DNA of 64,000 bases from Acinetobacter lwoffii (GTDB lineage Bacteria > Pseudomonadota > Gammaproteobacteria > Pseudomonadales > Moraxellaceae): assembly GCF_019048525.1 (NCBI RefSeq), contig NZ_CP077370.1:57297-121296 (forward strand), read 5' to 3'. The translations under genes were made by a program, and so were the position numbers. Of this stretch, positions 27,906-37,082 are shown piece after piece (the first letter of the stretch is position 1; every line of letters starts with the position of its first letter). Under the pieces are notes generated by a model. It had not been told where the DNA came from. It worked only from the letters and a program-made list of their open reading frames with translations, and searched no databases.

Positions 27906-27988
27906 GGCGTGATTCCTTCTACCATTAATTGATTATTTTATCGGTGACCCTCACCGTAATATAAGTATTGGATGAAGTTAAAAAGAAT

Positions 27989-28011
27989 CCTACCTACCAA
28001 ATACCTACCAA
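27989..28011 (-). promoter_or_regulatory. GGTAGGTA repeat upstream of Fe-ADH
   Basis: On the minus strand TTGGTAGGTA is followed after two bases by TTGGTAGGTAGG. It lies 84-106 bases before the alcohol dehydrogenase start and may be an activator site; no factor can be assigned. Confidence 0.35.
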
Positions 28012-28160
28012 TTTAAATTTCTGATTCTAGCCAAAATAATGAATCTGAAATATTTAAAAGTAGGTTGGCAAGGTTTAGCAGATACTGAGTAGATTGGTTC
28101 AATAGAGGGCATGTAAGTAGCGCACTAGGCTGTTTACTACTTTCTGATTTTAAATAAATA

Positions 28161-28433
28161 CTAAAATGCTTTATTCATTTTTAAGATAAAGATAAACAGT
28201 ACAGGGCTTAGAAATACCCATAAAGCCACAAAGCTAATACTGGAGCTAAACTGGGTACGTAATAAAAACATCGCGACGAATAAGAAAATACCCGCAGTGA
28301 ATTTAGTGTGCGTAGGAAAATTAGCTAAAAAAGCGTAACGAGATTTTCGGTTTTTTAGGATCTGCTTTGCACTTACCGCATAAAAACCAAAACAGCTCAG
28401 CCAAAGCAGACCGATCACTGCAATCCATATCAT
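28161..28433 (-). CDS. DUF3325-type small membrane protein
   Basis: 90 residues with three predicted membrane helices (about 2-22, 45-62, 66-85). Small proteins of this type (DUF3325) accompany PepSY and DUF3649 proteins next to siderophore receptors. The start overlaps the end of the PepSY gene by four bases. Its role in iron uptake is inferred from the operon only. Confidence 0.65.
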   Translation of the reverse strand: MIWIAVIGLLWLSCFGFYAVSAKQILKNRKSRYAFLANFPTHTKFTAGIFLFVAMFLLRTQFSSSISFVALWVFLSPVLFIFILKMNKAF

Positions 28434-29989
28434 GTTGATGATTCCTGTTGCGTAACTTTTAGTTTGGCGTGAATTTTATTGACCGCCTTTTGCTGAATAG
28501 GGGTAATTTTCTGGTGTAACAATAGGGCGAGAAGTGCCAAGTTCCACAGCATCAGATCGATTCGCAGAAATGGCCAGTAAGTTGTAAAAGAATCAATATA
28601 ATCATGGAAAATGAGATAATAAATATTGATCAGCGGCAGCATAAAAGCAGTACCAATCAGGATTTTAAGCTGAATTTTCCATAAATATTGCTGCGGTGTT
28701 AAACATGCCAGAATGAAACTGCCGAGCCAAATACTGAAAAAACTATAAATCTCATAATTTGGTGCACCTACAGGGATGCTGATAAAACGATTCGCATAGA
28801 GATAAGCCAGCATGGCAATCGGCAAGCCAAGTATCATGGTGATATTCAAGCGGTTCACCAAATAATGTCCGAGATGAAACCGCGCTGATTTTTTCTGAAT
28901 CTGGCGTTTCAGACTCCACAGCAGCAGACCGGAGGCAATCATGGCGCAGCCCAATATGCCAGAGAAAAACAATCCTAAACGTAAAGCAGGTTCAGCAAAA
29001 CGTGCCATATGCAAACCATACATGCCGGCATTGAGTGTGGCAATTGCACTTTCATTGCGTGTATTTTCAAGCAATTTTCCGGTAGCTGCATTTAAAATAA
29101 GCTGTGCCTGATTTCTGGTAATGGAATGATCTTTGAGTTGGGTTAATGTTATTTGTGCCAGCTGGGTATTGGGCTGCTTGACCGTGATATTGTCAAATTC
29201 CGCATCTCCCCAGTGTTGCTGTGCCGTGGTGATAAAATGTTGAATTGGCAGCATCTGCGTTTTCACAGGAACTGAGGGGGTGGCTGATGTATTGATTGTG
29301 CGAATTTCTTCAAAATACTGAAAGGGATTGTCTGGATAGAGTTCTTTCATACCGGAAGGCAGCACGATATAAAAGAAAATCGCCAGCCCGGTAAATGTCA
29401 TGGTCAAAAAGAACGGCAGGGCAATCACTGAACTGACATTATGAAAATCCAGATAGGAGCGCTGCCCCTTAAATGCTCTTAAGGTAAAAAAGTCTGTCAG
29501 GATTTTTTTATGGGTAATGATTCCTGAAATCAGAGTCAATAACATGATAAAGGCAGCAATCGTCACAATCAGCCGACCAATGGTGTAGGGCATACCATAG
29601 AGCTGAAAATGAAAATTATAGAAAAAATCTCCCCCTTGGGTGGCCGAGAGGTTTAATTCTTTTCCTGTCGAAGCATCCAGGGTTTTGACTTCATAGCCAC
29701 CATCCACTTTTTGCCAGTAGACTTTATTCACAGGTGAATCTTGATTGGCGACTCCGATATACCAGTTTTGGGCGTCCGGTGCATGCTGCTGTAAATAGCT
29801 GTAAGCAGATTTTAAGGCAGTTTCCTGATTGACTTGTATTGAGGCAAATTCAGGCTGCATCCATAGACTGATTTCATGCCGGTAATAAGTGACCGCGCCT
29901 GTTAAAAAGATCGCGAAGAGCAGCCAGCCAAAACTTAAACCTAACCATGAATGTAGCCATGCCATGGATTGACGGACAGATTTATGCAT
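28430..29989 (-). CDS. PepSY-associated membrane protein (PiuB type)
   Basis: 519 residues. MAWLHSWLGLSFGWLLFAIF at the N-terminus and HMARFAEPALRLGLFFSGIL later belong to the PepSY-TM family. Several membrane helices flank periplasmic PepSY segments (WYIGV..., LILNAATGKLLEN). Such proteins (PiuB, FsqB-like) are thought to act in reduction or release of iron from siderophores at the inner membrane; conserved histidines in the helices support a haem or electron-transfer role. It starts 3 bases after the DUF3649 gene and overlaps the DUF3325 gene. Confidence 0.8.
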   Translation of the reverse strand: MHKSVRQSMAWLHSWLGLSFGWLLFAIFLTGAVTYYRHEISLWMQPEFASIQVNQETALKSAYSYLQQHAPDAQNWYIGVANQDSPVNKVYWQKVDGGYEVKTLDASTGKELNLSATQGGDFFYNFHFQLYGMPYTIGRLIVTIAAFIMLLTLISGIITHKKILTDFFTLRAFKGQRSYLDFHNVSSVIALPFFLTMTFTGLAIFFYIVLPSGMKELYPDNPFQYFEEIRTINTSATPSVPVKTQMLPIQHFITTAQQHWGDAEFDNITVKQPNTQLAQITLTQLKDHSITRNQAQLILNAATGKLLENTRNESAIATLNAGMYGLHMARFAEPALRLGLFFSGILGCAMIASGLLLWSLKRQIQKKSARFHLGHYLVNRLNITMILGLPIAMLAYLYANRFISIPVGAPNYEIYSFFSIWLGSFILACLTPQQYLWKIQLKILIGTAFMLPLINIYYLIFHDYIDSFTTYWPFLRIDLMLWNLALLALLLHQKITPIQQKAVNKIHAKLKVTQQESST

Positions 29990-29992
29990 GGT

Positions 29993-30274
29993 TTAACCTA
30001 TGAAGCGGGAGATGGTAAATAAGCTAAGGAAAGGAAGCAGGCTATAGACCGAAAGCTTTTTTAAACTCTGGATACAGAAGATGCCAATCACAAAACAGAC
30101 ATAAAAAATCAGGGCAATAACGGCGGCCAAATAGACGGATTCTGCTTTGGGCAGAAAAGCCTGTAGAAAGTAAGCCAGATCGAGTGCGATCAAATAACTG
30201 CACAAGTAGCCCATCCCAAAGCTCATGCCTAAGCGATAGAAAATGGCGAGTGGCTGCACTACAACAGACATCAT
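29993..30274 (-). CDS. DUF3649-type small membrane protein
   Basis: 93 residues with three hydrophobic helices (about 15-37, 44-66, 74-90). Pattern and position, immediately before the PepSY protein, match DUF3649 proteins annotated as iron-uptake accessories. Function unproven. Part of the Fur-controlled operon. Confidence 0.65.
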   Translation of the reverse strand: MMSVVVQPLAIFYRLGMSFGMGYLCSYLIALDLAYFLQAFLPKAESVYLAAVIALIFYVCFVIGIFCIQSLKKLSVYSLLPFLSLFTISRFIG

Positions 30275-30316
30275 ATTTGGCCTTGAATAAATCTATACTG
30301 ATGAAAATCTAAAAAC

Positions 30317-30928
30317 TTAATAAACAAAACTTAAAGTCGTTACCAGATACTGTTTTTTATAGGCCTGCTGATTCAATTTTCCGGCCTTGTCTGCTTCTTT
30401 GCCAACTTCAATGACATATTGACCTTTCCATGGCGTGGCGATCGTAATCTGGCCTTGGCCGTTGGTGGTGTATTTTTTTAGCCAAAATTGCGGGGAAAAG
30501 ACTGTGACTTCAACATCCGCAGCAGCTTTACCCTGATACAGTACCGTAAATGTATTGCTGTTGATCTGGGTCGGGACAATATCCAGTTCGGACTCTGCTT
30601 TCAAGTTTTGTCTGCCGGATTTGGCATGATAGCTCAGCAATGATTCTCCATAGATCAATTCATGAGTGAGCTGGACATCGGTCTGGCCTTGGGTTGCATA
30701 GAGCAAATGATCCTGTTGCATTTGAGGACTAAATGTTTTTTTGGCCTGAACGGCCTTTGCCTGATTGAAAGACTTGAGGGCACCTTGCTGCGTTTCTTTG
30801 AGCTGTTCACTATATTCACCAAAGAACGCATGAGTCTGCTGATTTGTGCCACGTTCTAGCCAAAGCATATGCGCCTGAGCTGAAAGTGTCATAGACAGTC
30901 CAAGGGTCAAAGCGATCATTTTTTTCAT
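30317..30928 (-). CDS. DUF4198 periplasmic protein
   Basis: 203 residues. The signal peptide MKKMIALTLGLSMTLSAQA leaves a mature protein starting HMLWLERG, so the first mature residue is a histidine, as is common in DUF4198 and suggestive of metal binding. The C-terminal half (YQGKAAADVEVTVFSPQFWL; TNGQGQITIATPWKGQYVIE) is a beta-sandwich with a carboxypeptidase-regulatory-like look. Family members sit near cobalt, nickel or iron uptake genes. It is second in the operon after the receptor. Confidence 0.75.
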   Translation of the reverse strand: MKKMIALTLGLSMTLSAQAHMLWLERGTNQQTHAFFGEYSEQLKETQQGALKSFNQAKAVQAKKTFSPQMQQDHLLYATQGQTDVQLTHELIYGESLLSYHAKSGRQNLKAESELDIVPTQINSNTFTVLYQGKAAADVEVTVFSPQFWLKKYTTNGQGQITIATPWKGQYVIEVGKEADKAGKLNQQAYKKQYLVTTLSFVY

Positions 30929-30999
30929 TTGTTTTACCTATTTTTGTGTATGTAGTGATGATTTAGCCCTGAACATGTCGTCAAGGCTCAGCTTGAAAA

Positions 31000-33156
31000 T
31001 CAGTATTTAAATTTCACGGCAACGCTGTAATTCGCTGGTGCACCATAAAAACCTTGCTGATTGGGGAAATTGAACAGATATTTTTCATTGGTCAGGTTAT
31101 TACCATTGGCTTGCAAGGTCATATGCTCATTCAGCTCATAGCTGGCCATTAAGTTCACGAGCGCATAAGCATCCTGCTCAATGATTCCAGCTTTCTGGGT
31201 AATCACTCCATTGGCGGTTGCTTCAGGCACATCTAGATAGGTCTGATCTTGCCACTGCACACCAAGGCCCAGTTTCAGTTTTGGAAGTTGCGGCACCTGA
31301 TAGGTAGTTAAAAGATTAAAAGACTGGGTTGGATTGAAGGTACGCGCATCACCGCCATTGATCAGATCTTTCAGGCTAAACTGGGTATAACCAAAGCTTA
31401 AGTTTAAATGGTCGCTCAGTTGTCCCGCCAAGCCGAACTCGTAGCCTTGGGAACGCAAGTCACTAACCTGAGTCTTGCGTAAAGTCGGAATACCATCAGA
31501 ATCACGAAGCGGATAATTACTTTGCTCCGTTCTAAACACGGCCATGGTGGCGGTAAGCTTGTCATCTAGCCAAGAACCTTTGACTCCGACTTCATAGCTT
31601 TCACCTTCGATCGGCTTGTTAATGCTGCCATCATCTGCTTTGGTGGTTTGCGGACGGAAAATCGAGGTATAACTCAGGTAACCTGTATATTCAGGGCTAA
31701 AGTTATAGGTCAAACCGGCATAGGGTAAAACTTTATCTTCATCATAAATGGTGTCGGTCCCATAACTGCTACCACTGCTTTCAGCCTGAACATAGTTCGC
31801 ACCTAAAAGCAGTTTCAGATCATCATTCAGATGCAGTCGGGTCGCAGCATAAAGGCTCTGGTTCTTCTGCCGGATATGCATTTCCCCACTGGTTTTCGAT
31901 AGATCCCAGCTTGGTTCTTCTGGTGTAAAGCTGGCTAAATCTGTGGTCAGCGGATTGACAAAGCTGCCAGCATAACCCAATTCATCCAGACGATTTTTGG
32001 CCCAGACATAGCCCAATGAGGCTTCATGGCGTTGTCCCCAAAGCGGATAGGTGCCGCTAAAACTCAGGCTGGCTTGTTGTTCTGTATTGTCATCAATATA
32101 CATGCCTGGGTAGAGGAAGATACCTGAAGTGCCATTTGCGCCAGGTTTTCCAGACAGAAACAAGAGTTTTGAATCACGTTGTGTGCGTTTTTCATCATAA
32201 GTCAGTTTGGCTGTCCAGTCGCCTGCCAGTTTTTGTTCAAGCTCGGCAAAGTAACTTTTAATATTGCTATCCCAGTGGGCCCAGCTTGGACTGTAATTAT
32301 AATTCCGTGAGTAACTGAGCTGCTCGCCTTCAGTATTGATCAGTGGATTAGAACCCCAATTGACACCATTCGGCTTGTGATTGGTTTCGGTATAGCCAGC
32401 AGTCAATAGAGTTGTGTCAGTAATATCTGCCTCCACAACAGCACCTATGCCGTTTTTTTCCAGTTCATAACGATCCAGATAACTGTCGCCTGTTTGTTGA
32501 TAGCCAAATACACGACCTCTGACTTTTCCATCTTGGGTGAGAGGAGAGGATACATCTACTTCATAGCGCTGCGTATTCCATGAGCCATAACTGGCATTAA
32601 AGGCTGTTTGAAGGTCGGATGTCGGGCGTTTGCGAATCATATTAATAGTTGCGCCGGGATCGCCAATTCCATTATTTAAGGCATTCGCGCCTTTGACCAC
32701 TTCTACACGGTCAAACAAAAAACTGTCTGGATTATCATTGTTATAATTATAGCCTTCTAGTGGAATACCAACGCCATCGACTAAAACATTTGAAATCTCG
32801 AAACCTCGGGCAAGGTAGGAGGTCCGTTCCGTTTCCTGATTGCTGACGATAATGCCAGGGGTATTGCGCAGTACGTCCCGGGTATTATCTAAGGCAAAGT
32901 CATCCAGTTGCTGGCGAGTGATGACATTGACTGTTTGCGGCGTTTCCTTGAGTGGAATATTCAGTTTTGAGGCGGTTGACGAATTTTGGATGATATAAGC
33001 CTTACTCTGTTCGGAGCTGAGCTCACTCTGTTCTGATTCCGCTGTAACTGTAATCGTCGGTAATTGCTGAGTATCATCGGCAAAACTTTGCTGGGACACT
33101 AAAATTGCAAGACTAAGAAGAGAAAGCTTAAATGATGGAGGAACGGTATAAAACAT
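31000..33156 (-). CDS. TonB-dependent siderophore receptor
   Basis: 718 residues. A signal peptide (cleavage after QQSFA), a TonB-box-like PTITVTAE, a plug with LKETPQTVNVITRQQLDD and NALNNGIGDPGATINMIRKR (about 55-170), and a barrel ending YSVAVKFKY with a terminal aromatic residue identify a FhuE/FoxA-like ferric siderophore receptor. The exact siderophore is unknown. First gene of the DUF4198-DUF3649-PepSY-DUF3325 operon and directly behind a Fur box. Intact. Confidence 0.9.
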   Translation of the reverse strand: MFYTVPPSFKLSLLSLAILVSQQSFADDTQQLPTITVTAESEQSELSSEQSKAYIIQNSSTASKLNIPLKETPQTVNVITRQQLDDFALDNTRDVLRNTPGIIVSNQETERTSYLARGFEISNVLVDGVGIPLEGYNYNNDNPDSFLFDRVEVVKGANALNNGIGDPGATINMIRKRPTSDLQTAFNASYGSWNTQRYEVDVSSPLTQDGKVRGRVFGYQQTGDSYLDRYELEKNGIGAVVEADITDTTLLTAGYTETNHKPNGVNWGSNPLINTEGEQLSYSRNYNYSPSWAHWDSNIKSYFAELEQKLAGDWTAKLTYDEKRTQRDSKLLFLSGKPGANGTSGIFLYPGMYIDDNTEQQASLSFSGTYPLWGQRHEASLGYVWAKNRLDELGYAGSFVNPLTTDLASFTPEEPSWDLSKTSGEMHIRQKNQSLYAATRLHLNDDLKLLLGANYVQAESSGSSYGTDTIYDEDKVLPYAGLTYNFSPEYTGYLSYTSIFRPQTTKADDGSINKPIEGESYEVGVKGSWLDDKLTATMAVFRTEQSNYPLRDSDGIPTLRKTQVSDLRSQGYEFGLAGQLSDHLNLSFGYTQFSLKDLINGGDARTFNPTQSFNLLTTYQVPQLPKLKLGLGVQWQDQTYLDVPEATANGVITQKAGIIEQDAYALVNLMASYELNEHMTLQANGNNLTNEKYLFNFPNQQGFYGAPANYSVAVKFKY

Positions 33157-33169
33157 TTTAGTTAATGTA

Positions 33170-33187
33170 AATGATAATAATTATCAG
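33170..33187 (-). promoter_or_regulatory. Fur box of the siderophore operon
   Basis: AATGATAATAATTATCAG contains GATAATAATTATC, closely matching the Fur consensus, and ends about 14 bases before the receptor start. Repression under high iron is expected. Confidence 0.8.
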
Positions 33188-33409
33188 TAATATTATTGTT
33201 TAATATCTCTTAAAGCAATCTCAATATAATAGGAAATCCAAATGAAAAATGAGTTAATGATAGGTAAATCTACAAATAAAAGTTTAATGTAAGGAGTAGG
33301 GAACAATAAAATATCACTGTTAAAAAAAGATGTTATTACCTTACTTTTGTGCTCCTGAACCAATTTGTTTATATACTGCACTATAAATTTTCAAATCCTC
33401 AATCTGGAG
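33188..33409. other. Intergenic stretch upstream of Fur box
   Basis: About 220 AT-rich bases. A 62-codon minus-strand frame at 33193-33381 overlaps the likely promoter and looks accidental. Nothing else is recognised. Confidence 0.4.
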
Positions 33410-33873
33410 TGACTTTGTTGCATAAAGGCTTCAGAGATAGATCTTTTCTAAGTTACTCGAATTCAAGTGACAACTTGGGTATGAGGTCGACCTAATTCCG
33501 TTAATTTATCGCCTAATAATTTAATGCAATACATTTTGGTTTTGACCAAACTTCGCCGATGATAGCCTGACCATTTCTTCCATAGTGTCCTGCCTAAACA
33601 TTTAACGGTTCGAAGTAATTCATTTCGCTCTTGCGAATGAACTTTTGTAATTTTCTAAGGCTTTGCATTTTTTCTGGAGGGAACTACCGCATATGCTTAC
33701 CGGTCTGCAATGACTTGACGGCATTGCTTGGTGTTATAAGCCTCGTCTGTATAAACTGAATCAATCTGTTCATCCAACGGAATTTGATCAAGTAACTCCC
33801 CAAGGATTCGTGAATCACTCACATTATTCGTTGTGAGCTGAACTGCTCGTATTTGAAGAGTTTTAGCATCTAT
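33410..33873 (-). pseudogene. IS5-family transposase remnant
   Basis: The terminal repeat (GACTTTGTTGCATAAAGGC) and the C-terminal transposase portion are present: IDAKTLQIRAVQLTTNNVSD then YTDEAYNTKQCRQVIADR. It is the homologue of 53330-53850 in reverse. Its inner end joins a TolC-like gene fragment at about 33873, marking a deletion or recombination join. Confidence 0.75.
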
Positions 33874-34393
33874 AGTGGGTATTGGTATGTTGAATGTAGT
33901 TCGGAAATTCTGTAATCGAGCCATGGCTTTGTAATAGGGTGGCCAGTGACATCACATATTTGTAGGCATTCAAGGCAGTTTCAGCTCGTAGTCCGCTCAG
34001 CATATTTTGTGCATCGATGACCTGTGTGGCGGTGCCCATATCTTCTTTAAAAGACAATTCTTGGATGCGTAAATTTTCCTGTGCGGCTTTCAAGTTTTGT
34101 GCCAGAAGTGCATCACTTTGCTGTGCACTGAGTGCTTCGCTATAAGATTTATAAATCAGATTTTCAATTTCTTGCTGGGTGCGTGCAGTGAGTAATTCTG
34201 TAACAGAGCGTTTGAGTTCGGCAGCCTGAATATTCTTGTTTTTATCGATCCCGGAAAACAGGTTATAGCGTGCGGCAACTCCGACAATCCAGTTTTCATT
34301 TTGATCCAGACTATATTCGCCAAAAGCAAAAACATTCGGTTTTTTTGCCGCTTGCTGGGCTTTCACATTGGCTTGAGCCAATTGGGTATGCAT
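33874..34393 (-). pseudogene. TolC-like outer-membrane efflux protein fragment
   Basis: About 165 C-terminal-half residues remain, including GVAARYNLFSGIDKNKNIQA, ELSFKEDMGTATQVIDAQNM and ALNAYKYVMSLATLL, typical of the helical barrel of TolC/OEP proteins. The N-terminal part is missing where an IS982 fragment begins, and the C-terminus runs into the IS5-type fragment. No partner pump genes are present. A scar of a lost efflux or secretion gene. Confidence 0.75.
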
Positions 34394-34999
34394 GAATTAG
34401 CTCTACATGCTTTACATGTGGCACTGATGAAAGGCCAAGGTACACAATATTTATGGATTGATTCAACAACTCTGCCAATTTGTAAAAATCAACGTATTTA
34501 GCGTCATAAATCATTAATCCAAATTGCATCACATGGTAGAAGCTCAATGGGCTGGTTTTATGGCTGTAAATTACGTATTGCGATGAATCAATTTGGTGAA
34601 ATTGCCTGTTCTGCTTTATCGAATGGACATGTTGCTAATATAAAAATGGTTGAGCAATTGGTTGCTGGTATAGAAGCAAAACTTTACGGGGATCGAGGTT
34701 ACATCAGCCAAGAATTAAAAATTAGATTGAAAGATCAAGGTATTGATTTAATTACTTATCATCGGAAGAATATGCAGGCTATTCAACTCTGTGCATCAGA
34801 TAAATATCACTTAAGACAACGCAATAAAATAGAAATATTATTCGGCTTATTGAAGGGGCAATACAATTTATTGACGAGTAAAGCACGTAGTCTTCATGGA
34901 TTTCTGCGTGGAATTTACGCCTCACTATGTGGATATCAATTAACCCATCGAAATAAGCCAACAATTCAAATTAAGGACTCATCGGCTTAAGCAGGATTC
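34394..34999 (+). pseudogene. IS982-family transposase remnant
   Basis: The frame ELALHALHVALMKGQGTQYL then WIDSTTLPICKNQRI meets TAG at about 34499 and continues HKSLIQIASHGRSSMGWFYG, AKLYGDRGYISQELKIRLKD and NKIEILFGLLKGQYNLLTSK, ending at 34990. D in WIDSTT, D in GDRGY and E in KIEILFG form the IS982 DDE set. The N-terminal part is missing and there is one in-frame stop. Confidence 0.8.
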
Positions 35000-35703
35000 G
35001 GGTTAAATAAGCTTTCAAAAATAGCTTGACACACTAAAGCTATTTTAAGCAGGCAATGAATATGAAAGAAAACGCTAAAGAAAAATAAAAAAAACAGCGT
35101 ATGATTTACTCAATGGAATTTTAGATGATGCAGACAAGATGATCCGTAATGATTGGTCACGTGCCGAAATACAAGAAATTTATGACTTGCCTTTAATGGA
35201 TTTACTGTTTCAGGCACAGCAAATTCATCGCCAAAACTTTGAACCGAATACTGTTCAGGTCAGTACTCTGCTTTCAATTAAAACGGGCCGTTGTCCGGAA
35301 GATTGTAAATACTGTTCGCAATCTGCACATTACGATACTGATCTGGAAATTGAAAAACGCGTAGAAGTACAAAAGGCGATTGCTGAAGCCAAACAGGCCA
35401 AAGCTTCCGGTTCGACCCGTTTCTGCATGGGCGCAGCATGGCGTAATCCGCATGAACGCGATATGCCGTATGTGCTGGAACTGGTGCAGGAAGTCAAGAA
35501 ACTGGGCATGGAAACCTGTATGACTCTAGGAATGCTGAATGCCTCACAAGCGGAACGTCTGAAAGATGCAGGGCTAGATTATTACAACCACAACCTTGAT
35601 ACCTCACGTGAATATTATGCCAATGTCATCAGTACACGTAGCTTTGATGACCGCTTAAATACGCTTGATCATGTGCGTAATGCCGGAATTAATGTCTGTA
35701 TAG

Positions 35704-36239
35704 TCAAACTACTTTATTATTCATACAAGATTCGAAAAAAACTCGAAATAACTCATCGACTGAGTCGATCAACCATTCTTTACGCTTACGTTTAACCCAT
35801 GCCCACATGTGTTCTATAGGATTTAAATCAGGGCTGTATGCAGGAAGCCAAAGAATTTTATGCCCTTGTTGTTCCAATAACTCCTGAATATCTGCTCTTT
35901 TATGAAATGCTGCATTATCCATAACCACTACACTATTTTCTGGTAATGCTGGTATGAGGAATTGCTCAATCCAAAAATGAAAAACATCTGAATTGATTTT
36001 GCAGTCAAATAAACCGACTGAAAATAACTTACCCTCATGGATTGCTCCAATGGCATTGGTCTGATTCTTTAATTGCCAATTATATTGCCCTAAACAGGGT
36101 ACTCCTTTTCGTGAGTAGCCATGAGGTCTATAATCATGTGACTTAAAACCACTTTCATCCAGATAAATAATCGGATGGTTTTTTTCTAATTCATTCACTT
36201 GCAGAATAAATTTATCCCTAAGCTTTGTATCTGCTTTAG
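35704..36239 (-). CDS. IS630 OrfB (DDE domain), frameshift product
   Basis: Read in the -1 frame after the A7 run, the protein continues [20 protein letters not shown] and then has D in [10 protein letters not shown] in [10 protein letters not shown] and E in [16 protein letters not shown], the DDE triad of IS630. The first in-frame ATG is at 36198, after conserved residues, so translation most likely comes by frameshift from OrfA. The stop is 3 bases from the IS end. Confidence 0.85.
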
Positions 36240-36245
36240 GATGGC

Positions 36246-36551
36246 TTAACGTCTTTTTTTAACTGTAATATTTAAGCGCTTTAATGCAGCACCAATAGAT
36301 GAAACACCACAATTAAAACGTGCAGCACGTTCATATTGATAAGCATCAGGATACTTTTCAACATCTTCACGTAAAGCATCATCGTTAATTTTAGAAGGTT
36401 TACGTACACGAGTTTTTTTAATCTCTATACGTTTCTTCCATTCAACAATGGTATTTTTATTAATTTCAAATTGTGCAGCTACCGCTCGAATAGAATAACC
36501 TTCCTCAAGCTTAGCTAAAATTTTACGTCTAAAATGTTCTGAATAACTCAT
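36246..36551 (-). CDS. IS630 OrfA (helix-turn-helix)
   Basis: 101 residues. EGYSIRAVAAQFEINKNTIV is the first helix-turn-helix and RAARFNCGVSSIGAALKRLN the second, typical of IS630 N-terminal paired-like domains. It ends NITVKKRR shortly after AAAAAAA (36254-36260 on the plus strand as T7). A -1 slip there gives VKKKTLSHP and joins the DDE frame exactly as in single-frame IS630 transposases. Confidence 0.85.
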   Translation of the reverse strand: MSYSEHFRRKILAKLEEGYSIRAVAAQFEINKNTIVEWKKRIEIKKTRVRKPSKINDDALREDVEKYPDAYQYERAARFNCGVSSIGAALKRLNITVKKRR

Positions 36552-37034
36552 TGCACCATTGTATTGGTTTTATAATGATTTGACTATAGTGGCGGTATTG
36601 TCGGCTTGGGCGAAGGCGTACAAGACCGAGTCGGTTTGTTATTTGAACTAGCGACTATGCCGATTCACCCGGGTTCGGTGCCCATAAATATGCTGGTTCC
36701 TATTGAAGGCACACCACTGGCCGATGTTGAAAAACTGGATGTGATTGACTGGATTCGTACTATTGCGGTAGCACGGATTATTATGCCGAAGAGTTATATC
36801 CGCTTGTCGGCAGGTCGTGAATCTCTCTCTGACTCTGATCAGGCACTGGCATTTATGGCTGGAGCTAACTCATTATTTTCAGGTGATAAATTGCTTACTG
36901 CCCCGAACAGTGGTGAAGGTAAAGACAAAGCCTTGTTTGCTAAATTAGGCTTAAAAGCTGAAGCTGCCAAGAAAACAGCTAAAGAATTGGCTGTAGATGC
37001 GATGCAACCTGCTTAATTAATCGTGTAACAAACA

Positions 37035-37067
37035 GGGATCATTTCAACTTGAATTGGTCCCTTTTTT
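37035..37067 (+). terminator. Terminator of bioB
   Basis: AGGGATCA and TTGGTCCCT pair (one G-U) around about 12 bases and are followed by six T. It separates bioB transcription from the downstream bioH-like gene. Confidence 0.75.
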
Positions 37068-37082
37068 ATTGGAACAGACAAA

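Larger units (their letters stand above)
35701..36586 (-). mobile_element. IS630-family element in bioB
   Basis: 886 bp. Ends TAGTCAAACTACTTTATTAT and (reverse complement) TAGTCAAATCATTATAAAAC; TA duplicated at 35699-35700 and 36587-36588, as expected for IS630/Tc1-type transposition. Contains two frames linked by a likely -1 frameshift on an A7 run. Confidence 0.9.
35139..37016 (+). pseudogene. bioB: Biotin synthase gene split by IS630 element
   Basis: Joining 35139-35700 to 36589-37016 (removing the IS and one TA) gives 990 bases, 329 residues, the normal BioB length. The radical-SAM cluster motif is C52-x3-C56-x2-C59 in [15 protein letters not shown]; the second half has [20 protein letters not shown]. 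BioB inserts sulfur into dethiobiotin, the last step of biotin synthesis. The insertion falls in [12 protein letters not shown], inside the catalytic barrel, so neither half can work. It is followed by its own terminator. Confidence 0.92.

Noticed and set aside
33193..33381. 62-codon minus-strand frame upstream of the siderophore receptor
   Set aside because: No ribosome site, AT-driven composition, and it overlaps the promoter and Fur box region.
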